From an uncultured Clostridium sp. (GTDB lineage Bacteria > Bacillota_A > Clostridia > TANB77 > CAG-508), in NCBI GenBank assembly GCA_951800935.1, contig CATOLW010000020.1:1-11087 (forward strand): a stretch of 11,087 nt of DNA, read 5' to 3'. This document shows positions 5,893 to 11,087 of the stretch, piece after piece; position 1 is the stretch's first letter; each line of letters begins with the position of its first letter. The notes under the pieces were generated by a model. That model saw only the letters and a program-made list of their open reading frames with translations, did not search any database and had not been told where the DNA came from. Made by a program: the position numbers and the translations under genes.

Positions 5893-5921
5893 TTGAAATT
5901 TATCTAAAATCTTGCTATACT
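5893..5921 (+). promoter_or_regulatory. Promoter of the antibiotic-kinase-like gene
   Basis: TTGAAA (5893-5898), 17-bp spacer ending TGC (extended -10), TATACT (5916-5921). The start is expected near 5928, leaving a leader of almost 100 bases, unusually long for this window. Confidence 0.75.
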
Positions 5922-5931
5922 TTAATAAATT

Positions 5932-5951
5932 GATTGATATTTGTATCAATC
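5932..5951 (+). promoter_or_regulatory. Perfect hairpin or operator at the start of the kinase leader
   Basis: GATTGATA (5932-5939) pairs perfectly with TATCAATC (5944-5951) around TTTG, a few bases after the expected transcription start. It could be the first stem of an attenuator, a 5' mRNA stabiliser or a repressor operator. Confidence 0.5.
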
Positions 5952-5958
5952 GTTAAGG

Positions 5959-6002
5959 AAAAAACGAAAAAGCGTGGGTATACCAATATTTTCGAGTTTT
6001 TT
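5959..6002 (+). promoter_or_regulatory. Possible attenuator stem upstream of the kinase gene
   Basis: CGAAAA (5965-5970) pairs with TTTTCG (5989-5994), extended by A-run/T-run pairing across a two-base bulge. A small TGG/CCA stem forms inside, and a run of six T (5997-6002) follows. The stem is A-U rich and weak as a terminator. Its place between promoter and start codon, overlapping a possible leader peptide, suggests conditional termination. Confidence 0.35.
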
Positions 6003-6006
6003 ATAA
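5974..6006 (+). CDS. Possible 10-aa leader peptide (GTG start)
   Basis: GTG at 5974 opens a ten-codon frame, VGIPIFSSFL (M if initiated), ending TAA at 6004-6006, 18 bases before the kinase ATG. A purine-rich AAGGA lies 14 bases upstream, farther than ideal. The peptide's codons span the 3' arm of the attenuator-like stem. Short hydrophobic leader peptides of this style (for example the MGIFSIFVI start of the ermC leader) control some antibiotic-resistance genes by drug-dependent ribosome stalling. The similarity here is in style, not identity. The weak start and spacing keep confidence low. Confidence 0.3.
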   Translation: MGIPIFSSFL

Positions 6007-6024
6007 GTTAAGAGGTGAAAAAGC

Positions 6025-6954
6025 ATGATAAATTTGCCGAAAAATTATAAAACTAGAATGATAAATAGATATGGTCAAGAAGGCAAAGAATGGTTAAACA
6101 ATATAGACAATATAATCGAAAAATATAAAAATAAATTTGAGCTAGAAAATATAAGAATAATCGATAAACTAAGTATAAATGTAGTATTATTTGCTAAATC
6201 ACATAAATATGGAGATATAGTAGTAAAAATAGGTCCACCTTGTAAAACGATAATTTCGGAAATAAATATAATAAAACATTATTCTCCTAAATATTTTCCT
6301 AAATGTTATGATTCTTCTGTAGAAGATAGAGTAATTGTACTAGAAAGACTTTTTCCAGGAGACAATTTAACAACGGTAAAGGATTTAAACGAAAGAACAA
6401 AAATATTTGCAAATATTGCAGATAATCTTTTAAATCCAATAGAAAATGTTAGTAATACAAAAGAATTTTTAACATTTAATCACATATTTAAAGAAAAGAT
6501 AAAATATGCTTATCAAAATAAAAAGAAGTTTGAAAGCATATTATGGATGATAGAAAAAGCAAATAACATATATGACAAAATATATAAAATGAATTTGCCA
6601 AAATATATTTTGCATAATGATTTACATCATAAAAATATATTAAAATCAGAAGAAGGATGGAAAGTAATCGACCCTCATGGAATAATTGGAGAAAGAGTAA
6701 TAGAATGTTTACAATTTATTAGAAGTGAATTAGATAATATTAATTTAGATATTGATAATGAATTTGATAAAATTATCACACTAGTTTCTAAAAGCTATAA
6801 AGAAGATAAAACATTAATTTTAGAAACATTGTACATATATACGATTGATAAAATAATATTTTATACAAAAAATAAAGAAAAGTCTAATAGGATTTTGCAT
6901 AATATTCATATTTGTGAAAAAATATTGCAACAATTAAATGCTTATGATAAATAA
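6025..6954 (+). CDS. Aminoglycoside/hydroxyurea-type antibiotic kinase, APH(6)-like
   Basis: The 309-aa product fits the APH(6)/hydroxyurea-kinase family of small-molecule phosphotransferases, which modify antibiotics such as streptomycin with ATP in the cytoplasm. The N terminus (YGQEGKEWLNNIDNIIEKYK) matches the family's conserved G-x-x-G-x-x-WL opening. K68 (VVKIG) and E79 are the expected ATP-site pair, ERLFPGDNL the hinge, and HNDLHHKN (197-204) the catalytic loop with D199 and N204. DPHGIIGER (from D216) is the metal site in the family's characteristic DP-x-G-x-x-GE form. All key residues are present. The ATG at 6025 has AGAGGTG at 7 bases. The gene is extremely A/T-rich, even beside its neighbours, and has an unusually long structured leader, consistent with an acquired and regulated resistance gene. 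The substrate is not determined. A housekeeping kinase or another small-molecule target is possible. Confidence 0.75.
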   Translation: MINLPKNYKTRMINRYGQEGKEWLNNIDNIIEKYKNKFELENIRIIDKLSINVVLFAKSHKYGDIVVKIGPPCKTIISEINIIKHYSPKYFPKCYDSSVEDRVIVLERLFPGDNLTTVKDLNERTKIFANIADNLLNPIENVSNTKEFLTFNHIFKEKIKYAYQNKKKFESILWMIEKANNIYDKIYKMNLPKYILHNDLHHKNILKSEEGWKVIDPHGIIGERVIECLQFIRSELDNINLDIDNEFDKIITLVSKSYKEDKTLILETLYIYTIDKIIFYTKNKEKSNRILHNIHICEKILQQLNAYDK

Positions 6955-6969
6955 AATTTTTTATGGATA

Positions 6970-6992
6970 ATAAAATCCCGCCGAAGCGGGGA
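6970..6992 (-). terminator. Terminator of the 38-aa - strand gene
   Basis: On the - strand CCCGC, a TTCG tetraloop and GCGGG form a very stable hairpin (6990-6977) with flanking pairs, followed by ATTTTATTATCC. It starts 4-6 bases after the stop at 6997-6999. On the + strand it could also block readthrough from the kinase gene, though no T-run follows there. Confidence 0.75.
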
Positions 6993-6996
6993 TGGC

Positions 6997-7113
6997 TTAA
7001 TCATTATCACAACCGTCATAGAAAAAGCCATCATACTGAAAGATTAACTCAATTTCTTCTAGGCTATATCCCAGGCTTAAAAGAAAAAGACATCTTTCTT
7101 CTGTTACGGACAT
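6997..7113 (-). CDS. Hypothetical 38-aa protein
   Basis: On the - strand ATG at 7113 follows a strong ribosome site (AAGGAAGGTG) and encodes MSVTEERCLFLLSLGYSLEE, then IELIFQYDGFFYDGCDND, ending with TAA. The first half is a leucine-rich amphipathic helix with a possible turn at LGYS. The second half is aromatic and acidic. The complete set of promoter (7190-7218), ribosome site, stop and tetraloop terminator makes it more credible than the longer + strand frame covering it. It may be translationally coupled to the 23-aa frame that ends 2 bases before its ATG. No family is recognised. Confidence 0.6.
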   Translation of the reverse strand: MSVTEERCLFLLSLGYSLEEIELIFQYDGFFYDGCDND

Positions 7114-7115
7114 TT

Positions 7116-7187
7116 TTACACCTTCCTTCTAGGTGGCGACGGTATAAGGATAAATTCCATTCCGTCTGGGTTTACAGTTGCATACAT
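7116..7187 (-). CDS. 23-aa upstream micro-ORF, possibly coupled to the 38-aa gene
   Basis: On the - strand a frame from ATG at 7187 reads MYATVNPDGMEFILIPSPPR then RKV, and stops at 7116, leaving only AA before the next ATG. The composition looks protein-like, and the ATVNPDG start recalls openings of small phage-type proteins, though this is memory and not a match. The first ATG lies 2 bases after the -10 box, so it could precede the true transcription start. An in-frame ATG at 7160 would give 14 residues. Neither ATG has a good ribosome site. It may be a truncated gene end or a leader peptide. Confidence 0.3.
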   Translation of the reverse strand: MYATVNPDGMEFILIPSPPRRKV

Positions 7188-7189
7188 AT

Positions 7190-7218
7190 ATTATACCACA
7201 CTCAACATAAAAATACAA
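7190..7218 (-). promoter_or_regulatory. Promoter of the 38-aa gene (copy B of a repeated promoter)
   Basis: On the - strand: TTGTAT (7218-7213), 17-bp spacer ending TGG (extended -10), perfect TATAAT (7195-7190), then ATATGTATGC. It is nearly the same as copy A at 5225-5253. About 77 bases separate the -10 box from the 38-aa start. That leader can form a hairpin by pairing GACGG with CCGTC. Confidence 0.75.
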
Positions 7219-7244
7219 AAATAGAGTAAAAAGGAGATTTTATA

Positions 7245-7997
7245 ATGGTACAGGTAAGAGATAAATGGGCGTTTATTACAGGCGCGTCAAGAGGAATAGG
7301 CAGTCTTACCGCAAAATTCATGGCAGAGCAGGGCTGCAACCTTATACTTCACAGCAGAAAAAAGGAGCATTGCGAAAAACTGCTCGGAGAAGTAAAGGCT
7401 ATGGGAATCAAGGCTTTTTCAGTCGAGGCAGAGCTTTCCGATTTGGACAGCGTGCAGGCTATGCTTGACGAGATAGATCGTATGGGTACGGAGGTGGATA
7501 TCGTACTCAACAACGCGGGCATGCAGATAGCGTACCGCACAGATTACTTCAAGACCCCTGTTGCCGATTATACGGAAAGCTTTAAGATAAACACAATAGC
7601 TCCCGCTATGATCTGCTATCATTTTATGCCTAAAATGATAGCGCGGGGCTTCGGCAGGATAGTAAATACTACAAGCGGGATACGTCTTGAGCCTGAACAG
7701 GCAGGTTATTCTGCAAGCAAGGCGGCGTTGGACAAGATTACTATAGATTTAGGTTCAAAAGTTGAGGGAACGGACGTGATGATAAATCTTACCGACCCGG
7801 GCTGGTGCAGAACAGACCTTGGCGGACCTCACGCTCCAAACGCTCCGGAAAGCGCTGTATCGGGAATTGCCGTGGGCGCTTTTGTAGATGATAAAAAGTC
7901 CGGACGTTACCTTAACGCGCCGTATTTTACGGGTCTTACTCTTGAAGAAGCCGTCGCAAAGGCGGAAAGAGAATTTGACAGTCCGTATGGAAAGTAA
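7245..7997 (+). CDS. Short-chain dehydrogenase/reductase (SDR), NAD(P)-dependent
   Basis: The 250-aa product is a classical SDR that transfers hydride between NAD(P)(H) and a carbonyl or alcohol. The Rossmann nucleotide motif TGASRGIG starts at residue 12, NNAG is at 89-92, and the catalytic pair is Y155 and K159 in YSASK. The active-site hydroxyl is supplied by Thr142 or Ser144 in NTTSG, so the usual serine position seems shifted or replaced by threonine. R37-K40 after the second strand (HSRKK) suggests NADP(H) preference, by analogy. PGWCRTDLGG is the usual substrate-loop region. Substrate is unknown; 3-oxoacyl-ACP reductase-like and sugar-alcohol reductases share this form. The ATG at 7245 has AAAAGGAG. 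It is the first gene with the higher-GC codon usage. No clear promoter was found in front of it. Confidence 0.88.
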   Translation: MVQVRDKWAFITGASRGIGSLTAKFMAEQGCNLILHSRKKEHCEKLLGEVKAMGIKAFSVEAELSDLDSVQAMLDEIDRMGTEVDIVLNNAGMQIAYRTDYFKTPVADYTESFKINTIAPAMICYHFMPKMIARGFGRIVNTTSGIRLEPEQAGYSASKAALDKITIDLGSKVEGTDVMINLTDPGWCRTDLGGPHAPNAPESAVSGIAVGAFVDDKKSGRYLNAPYFTGLTLEEAVAKAEREFDSPYGK

Positions 7998-8034
7998 TAT
8001 AAAAATTATATTAAAATGCAGACGAAAAGTCTGT

Positions 8035-8085
8035 ACAAAGCCGCAAAAATAAAGTTGAATTCTTCGGCTGTTTGTCTGATTTTTT
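8035..8085 (+). terminator. Terminator of the SDR gene
   Basis: ACAAAGCCG (8035-8043) pairs with CGGCTGTTTGT (8065-8075) with a two-base bulge, followed closely by ATTTTTTAT. An upstream CAGAC (8019-8023) can pair with GTCTG at either 8029-8033 or 8074-8078, giving alternative folds. Confidence 0.7.
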
Positions 8086-8225
8086 ATACATATTTTATAT
8101 TGAGAGTAAACCGATATGCTCAACGCAAAAGCTGCTGACGCAAATTAATGCGGCGGCAATATTTGGCATGGCAGTTTTTGTGTGAATTTCCATAAAGAGA
8201 TGTATGTATTTGGTTAAAACGACAA
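8086..8225 (+). other. Rest of the non-coding gap between the SDR gene and the exported-protein gene
   Basis: No gene is supported here. The only structures seen are a short TTGAG/CTCAA inverted repeat (about 8100-8122) and a hairpin (8134-8157) with the stem GCTG-A-CGCA / TGCG-G-CGGC around AATTAA. No T-run follows either of them. Confidence 0.4.
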
Positions 8226-8254
8226 TTGACATCTGGGAAAATTTATATTAAAAT
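8226..8254 (+). promoter_or_regulatory. Strong promoter of the exported-protein gene
   Basis: Perfect TTGACA (8226-8231), 17-bp spacer, TAAAAT (8249-8254). The start is expected near 8260, giving a 5' leader of about 70 bases. Confidence 0.75.
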
Positions 8255-8275
8255 TGTTAATAATGAATGGATTTA

Positions 8276-8299
8276 AATGTAATTGTAATTGATTACATT
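8276..8299 (+). promoter_or_regulatory. Perfect inverted repeat in the 5' leader of the exported-protein gene
   Basis: AATGTAAT (8276-8283) and ATTACATT (8292-8299) flank TGTAATTG. It starts about 16 bases after the expected transcription start, so it could be a repressor operator or an mRNA hairpin. The GTAATTG sequence is also repeated in tandem inside it. Confidence 0.5.
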
Positions 8300-8330
8300 G
8301 TGAATCCTGATGATAAGGAGAAGATGAATT

Positions 8331-9074
8331 ATGAAGAAATCAAGAATTTTCGGCGCGATCGCCGCAGCAGCTATGGCTGTTTCTGCATTTGTTTCCATGC
8401 CTGTTTCCGCAGCAGACAGCTACAACGCTTACATCGGAATCCAGACAAATCCCGGCTGGTATTTCAGAAACGCTTGGAACGAAGCTTCTTTCGGTCAGGG
8501 TCAGCAATCCGCCGACGGTTATGTTTACTTTGAAAACGTAAGCAAGGACGGCGCAGCTGCAGATGTAGGCGGTACATTCACAGACGCTCAGATCACAGGC
8601 GACGGAACATACAAGGTTTCCCTCACCGATATCGACCTCAGCGCTGAGGAAAAGTTCAGCCAGCTGTTCATTTCCACAGATATTCCTTTGGACGCCGGCG
8701 TTACTATCAGCGATGTCAAGGTTATAATCGACGGTCAGACCAAGTACACCTTTGACGAAGCTTTCATCAGCCCGGATGAGCCGACCTATATGTTCCCTTA
8801 TGCTATCAATATCTGGAGCGACGACCTCGGCAAGGAGGACGGTCTGTTTGCTTATGTAATGCCTTCGAGCTCCGTTGAAATGGAATTTACAGTTTCCGGT
8901 ATGGGCGCAGGCGCTGCCGCTCCCGCAGATGACGCAGCAGCTGATACTTCCGCACCCGCGGCAGATACAGCTCCCACAACTTCCGCTTCAACAGGAAACG
9001 TTCCCGTTGCCGCTATGGCTTCCGCTATCGCTGTTGCAGGCGTTGTTGCTGTAGTATCCAGAAAGAGAAAGTAA
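8331..9074 (+). CDS. Exported cell-envelope protein with C-terminal membrane anchor
   Basis: 247 aa. A Sec signal peptide (KKSR, then a hydrophobic run; likely cleavage after A27 or A28 at PVSA-AD) is followed by a soluble domain of about 160 residues. That domain is rich in Asp, Gly, Thr and aromatics (YIGIQTNPGWYFRNAWNEAS, GDGTYKVSLTDIDL), with a beta-sandwich look common in Ruminococcus surface proteins. An Ala/Asp/Pro/Thr linker (about 191-222) and a STGN-hydrophobic-RKRK tail (223-247) end it. The tail resembles a membrane stop or a sortase-like signal, but it has no LPXTG. ATG 8331 has AAGGAG 10 bases away; ATG 8324 is out of frame. The function of the domain is not recognised; carbohydrate or surface binding is a guess from its neighbourhood beside a sugar transporter. 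The gene has its own strong promoter. Confidence 0.75.
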   Translation: MKKSRIFGAIAAAAMAVSAFVSMPVSAADSYNAYIGIQTNPGWYFRNAWNEASFGQGQQSADGYVYFENVSKDGAAADVGGTFTDAQITGDGTYKVSLTDIDLSAEEKFSQLFISTDIPLDAGVTISDVKVIIDGQTKYTFDEAFISPDEPTYMFPYAINIWSDDLGKEDGLFAYVMPSSSVEMEFTVSGMGAGAAAPADDAAADTSAPAADTAPTTSASTGNVPVAAMASAIAVAGVVAVVSRKRK

Positions 9075-9122
9075 TTTCCGATTCTTTTGATTTAATTCAG
9101 TATTGATGTTCTCGGGCTGTCG

Positions 9123-9149
9123 CTGCCGCAAAAACACGGTTTGCGGCAG
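9123..9149. other. Long perfect hairpin between the exported-protein gene and the ABC transporter
   Basis: CTGCCGCAAA (9123-9132) pairs perfectly with TTTGCGGCAG (9140-9149) around AACACGG. It is strong enough to terminate or to protect an mRNA end, but only CTTTAGGG follows, not a T-run. No separate promoter for the permease gene was recognised nearby. Confidence 0.6.
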
Positions 9150-9220
9150 TCCGATACTTTAGGGACGCGGTTTTGTTACCTAACGGACTGCGGTTCTTTG
9201 TGAAAGGACTGATTGATAAA

Positions 9221-10750
9221 ATGGCAGGCAATACCGCATATGCGGAACCGGAAAGTATACTCATCAATAAAAATAAAAAAGTTTTTAAACCGAAAACGAT
9301 TACCGAAAAAACAGCCGATGTGCTGTACTGGATAATGCGCTGTGCTATAGCAGTTAATGTTTTCGCTTTGTTTTTTCCGACTTTCAACGCTGTCAGAATA
9401 AGTCAGAATATCAACGGAAATATGTCCCTTTTCACCTGCGCTGTTTCGTATAAGTCCATGCTGAGCACCTTTAAGGCGGTGCTTAAAAGGCAGGTGTGGA
9501 TTGAACCCGCTTTCAAGAGCCTGAGCTTTTGTGCCGTGCTTATAATTATTGCCTCGGTAATAGCGATTGCCGGCGGATGTATGTCGCTGGGCAACAGGAA
9601 AATGAAAAAGCTTGGCTGTTTCTTTACTCTTGCAGCAGGCATTGTCGAACTTTGGGGCGTGCTGGGAATCAACCCCATTCTGAACGGTCTTATAAACGAT
9701 TCCTATGCTGCTGGAAAATTTGACGATATGAAGCTTATGCGTCCGAACGTAATGTATATTTACATTGCAATCGGAGCGATCTATATAGCTTTCTCAATTG
9801 TAAACTTTTTCCTTGTGCCAAAACCCGAAGAGGGCGTCGGCATGGAAATGGAGCCTAAATTCAGGCTGTTCCTTATGATGCTCCCTATAATTGCTCTTGC
9901 GTTTGTGTTCAGTTATCTGCCTCTGTACGGCTGGAGATACGCTTTCTTCGACTATAAGTCCGGCGAAACGCTGTCAATGGAAAAATTTGTGGGTTTTAAA
10001 TGGTTCACAGAAATTTTCAAGACTGCGGCTACCAAAAAGGACATCATGACAGTTATGAAAAACACTCTTGCAATGAGCGGTCTTGGTATCCTTACAAGCT
10101 GGGTGCCTATGGCTTTTGCTATCTTCCTTTCTGAGATCAAAAACACCCATTTCAGACGTATTGTCCAGACATTTACCACGATACCCAACTTCATAAGCTG
10201 GGTACTGGTTTACGCTCTTGCGCTTGCGATATTCTCCACGGACGGTTTTATCAACACCATGATAAACAGCATGAATCCCAATGATCCGACTGTTTCCACA
10301 AACTACCTTATGGAAAGCGGTCATATGTGGCTGAAAATGCTTGCATGGGGTCTTTGGAAAGGCGTGGGCTGGAGCGCGATAATTTATATAGCTGCGATCT
10401 CCGGTATCGACCAGGGACTTTTTGAGGCTGCCACAGTTGACGGAGCGGGCAGGTTTGCCAGAATGTGGTACATAACCGTTCCCGAACTTATACCAACCTA
10501 CTGCGTACTTTTGCTGATGTCCATTGCAAACATTCTTTCAAACGGCATGGATCAGTATTTGGTATTCTCCAACGCAGTAAACCGTGAACAGATTCAGGTT
10601 CTCGACCTTTACGTTTACAATCTCGGTATCGGTTCCGGACTTATCCCGCTGTCTACAGTAGTGGGCATGGTCAAGTCCATTGTCAGCGTTATCCTGCTGT
10701 TCGCCGCAAACGGCGTTTCAAAGGCGATACGCGGCGAGAGCATAGTATAA
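9221..10750 (+). CDS. LplB-type carbohydrate ABC transporter permease with an N-terminal membrane extension
   Basis: The C-terminal part, about residues 210-509, is a CUT1 sugar-transporter permease of the LplB type. It starts FRLFLMMLPIIALAFVFSYL with the family's PLYGWRYAFFDY, and carries the ATPase-coupling loop EAATVDGAGRF (from E402) with TVPELIPT after it. It would form the membrane channel with the LplC-type partner that follows. Ahead of it lie about 205 extra residues with four predicted membrane segments (near 38-55, 100-120, 131-150 and 177-199), not present in the usual family length of roughly 300 aa. The start chosen is ATG 9221; an upstream TTG at 9173 and GTG at 9200 are in frame but lack a ribosome site (AAAGGA lies 12 bases before 9221). 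Substrate is unknown; LplB relatives move oligosaccharides. It is followed by the next permease after only 12 bases. Confidence 0.85.
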   Translation: MAGNTAYAEPESILINKNKKVFKPKTITEKTADVLYWIMRCAIAVNVFALFFPTFNAVRISQNINGNMSLFTCAVSYKSMLSTFKAVLKRQVWIEPAFKSLSFCAVLIIIASVIAIAGGCMSLGNRKMKKLGCFFTLAAGIVELWGVLGINPILNGLINDSYAAGKFDDMKLMRPNVMYIYIAIGAIYIAFSIVNFFLVPKPEEGVGMEMEPKFRLFLMMLPIIALAFVFSYLPLYGWRYAFFDYKSGETLSMEKFVGFKWFTEIFKTAATKKDIMTVMKNTLAMSGLGILTSWVPMAFAIFLSEIKNTHFRRIVQTFTTIPNFISWVLVYALALAIFSTDGFINTMINSMNPNDPTVSTNYLMESGHMWLKMLAWGLWKGVGWSAIIYIAAISGIDQGLFEAATVDGAGRFARMWYITVPELIPTYCVLLLMSIANILSNGMDQYLVFSNAVNREQIQVLDLYVYNLGIGSGLIPLSTVVGMVKSIVSVILLFAANGVSKAIRGESIV

Positions 10751-10762
10751 GGAGGCGGCGGA

Positions 10763-11087
10763 ATGAGTGATATAAAGCTTAATCACAAGCAAAAGCGTGA
10801 GGAGAAAAAATATTTCAAGGAGCATACCACACACATTAAGCTGACTCCCGGGGACATTGTATTTAACATTGTCAACTATGCTTTCTTTATTGTATTTACT
10901 ATCAGCTGTATTTTCCCGTTCTACTACCTGTTTATCAACACTATTTCTGATAACGAGCTGGTTACAAAGGGCGCTATCACCCTTTTGCCCAAGGGGTTGA
11001 CTATTTCAAACTATATCCAGATGGGCAAGGTAAACGACCTGTGGACTTCCGTTCTGATAACTTTCCTGAGGACATTTATCGGTACAG
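10763..11087 (+). CDS. LplC/YtcP-type carbohydrate ABC permease (3' truncated by the window)
   Basis: 108 codons are visible. After a basic cytoplasmic start (MSDIKLNHKQKREEKKYFKE) comes the family's first membrane segment, DIVFNIVNYAFFIVFTISCI, then FPFYYLFINTISDNELVTKG, LLPKGLTISNYIQMG and the beginning of the permease domain (SVLITFLRTFIGT). This is the usual layout of the second CUT1 permease, the partner of LplB-type proteins. The ATG at 10763 has AAGGAGG overlapping the previous stop codon, so the two permeases are cotranscribed. A solute-binding protein would be expected just beyond the window. The EAA coupling loop lies outside it. Confidence 0.88.
   Translation, partial: MSDIKLNHKQKREEKKYFKEHTTHIKLTPGDIVFNIVNYAFFIVFTISCIFPFYYLFINTISDNELVTKGAITLLPKGLTISNYIQMGKVNDLWTSVLITFLRTFIGT

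Noticed and set aside
6963..7229. 88-codon + strand frame after the kinase gene
   Set aside because: It has no ribosome site, starts inside a terminator hairpin and encodes an improbable His/Arg-rich protein. It lies over a - strand gene with full signals.
4033..7230. Element with att sites at tRNA-Cys
   Set aside because: I looked for a second copy of the tRNA-Cys 3' end downstream and for an integrase, and found neither in the window. Only the circumstantial argument is kept.
7755..8123. 122-codon - strand frame against the end of the SDR gene
   Set aside because: It is antisense to a confident gene and its terminator, with no start signals.
8267..8533. 88-codon + strand frame overlapping the exported-protein start
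   Set aside because: It has no ribosome site before its ATG and turns into Arg-rich out-of-frame translation of a clearly coding region.
9173..9220. TTG or GTG starts for the permease upstream of ATG 9221
   Set aside because: Neither has a ribosome site, and the sequence before 9221 is not protein-like for a permease.
1..11087. CRISPR array, insertion sequence or transposase
   Set aside because: No regularly spaced repeats, terminal inverted repeats or transposase-like protein were seen.

Overview
The window joins two stretches of very different base composition. Positions 1 to about 7230 are AT-rich (roughly one third G+C or less) and look like a low-GC Clostridia chromosome: AAGGAGG-type ribosome sites, near-consensus sigma-A promoters with 17-bp spacers, intrinsic terminators, and the families DUF975 and DUF6514. 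From about 7245 to the end, G+C rises to nearly half, codon choice changes (many GGC, CTT, GAC, CCG codons), and the genes resemble those of Ruminococcus/Oscillospiraceae: an SDR oxidoreductase, an exported protein with a C-terminal membrane tail, and two LplB/LplC-type sugar permeases. The switch is abrupt. It is either a recent horizontal junction or an assembly chimera, and the sequence alone cannot decide.

Positions 1-4183 hold housekeeping genes, all on the + strand: the end of an unidentified gene, an 18-codon mini-ORF, a DUF975 membrane protein, a DUF6514 protein, DNA topoisomerase I (topA), and a tRNA-Gly(GCC)/tRNA-Cys(GCA) operon. A degenerate tRNA-like segment lies between the two tRNAs. 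Each unit has a recognisable promoter or terminator.

Positions 4184-7230, just downstream of tRNA-Cys, form an even more AT-rich accessory island. It contains small unidentified genes, mostly on the - strand, each with its own promoter and terminator. It also has two micro-genes that each appear broken by a single-base frameshift, and a + strand antibiotic-kinase-like gene of the APH(6)/hydroxyurea-kinase family. That kinase gene sits behind a structured leader that could encode a ten-residue peptide, VGIPIFSSFL. Promoter sequences recur within the island in two pairs, which suggests duplicated parts. A 38-aa - strand gene (6997-7113) is easily missed because a longer meaningless + strand ORF covers it. 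No integrase, transposase or att repeat is visible, so the island's mobility is inferred only from its position beside a tRNA, its composition and its gene content.

Positions 7245-11087 hold an SDR oxidoreductase with its own terminator, an exported envelope protein with a strong promoter, and the start of a carbohydrate ABC transporter. In that transporter a permease with four extra N-terminal membrane segments is followed after 12 bases by the partner permease, which runs off the window.
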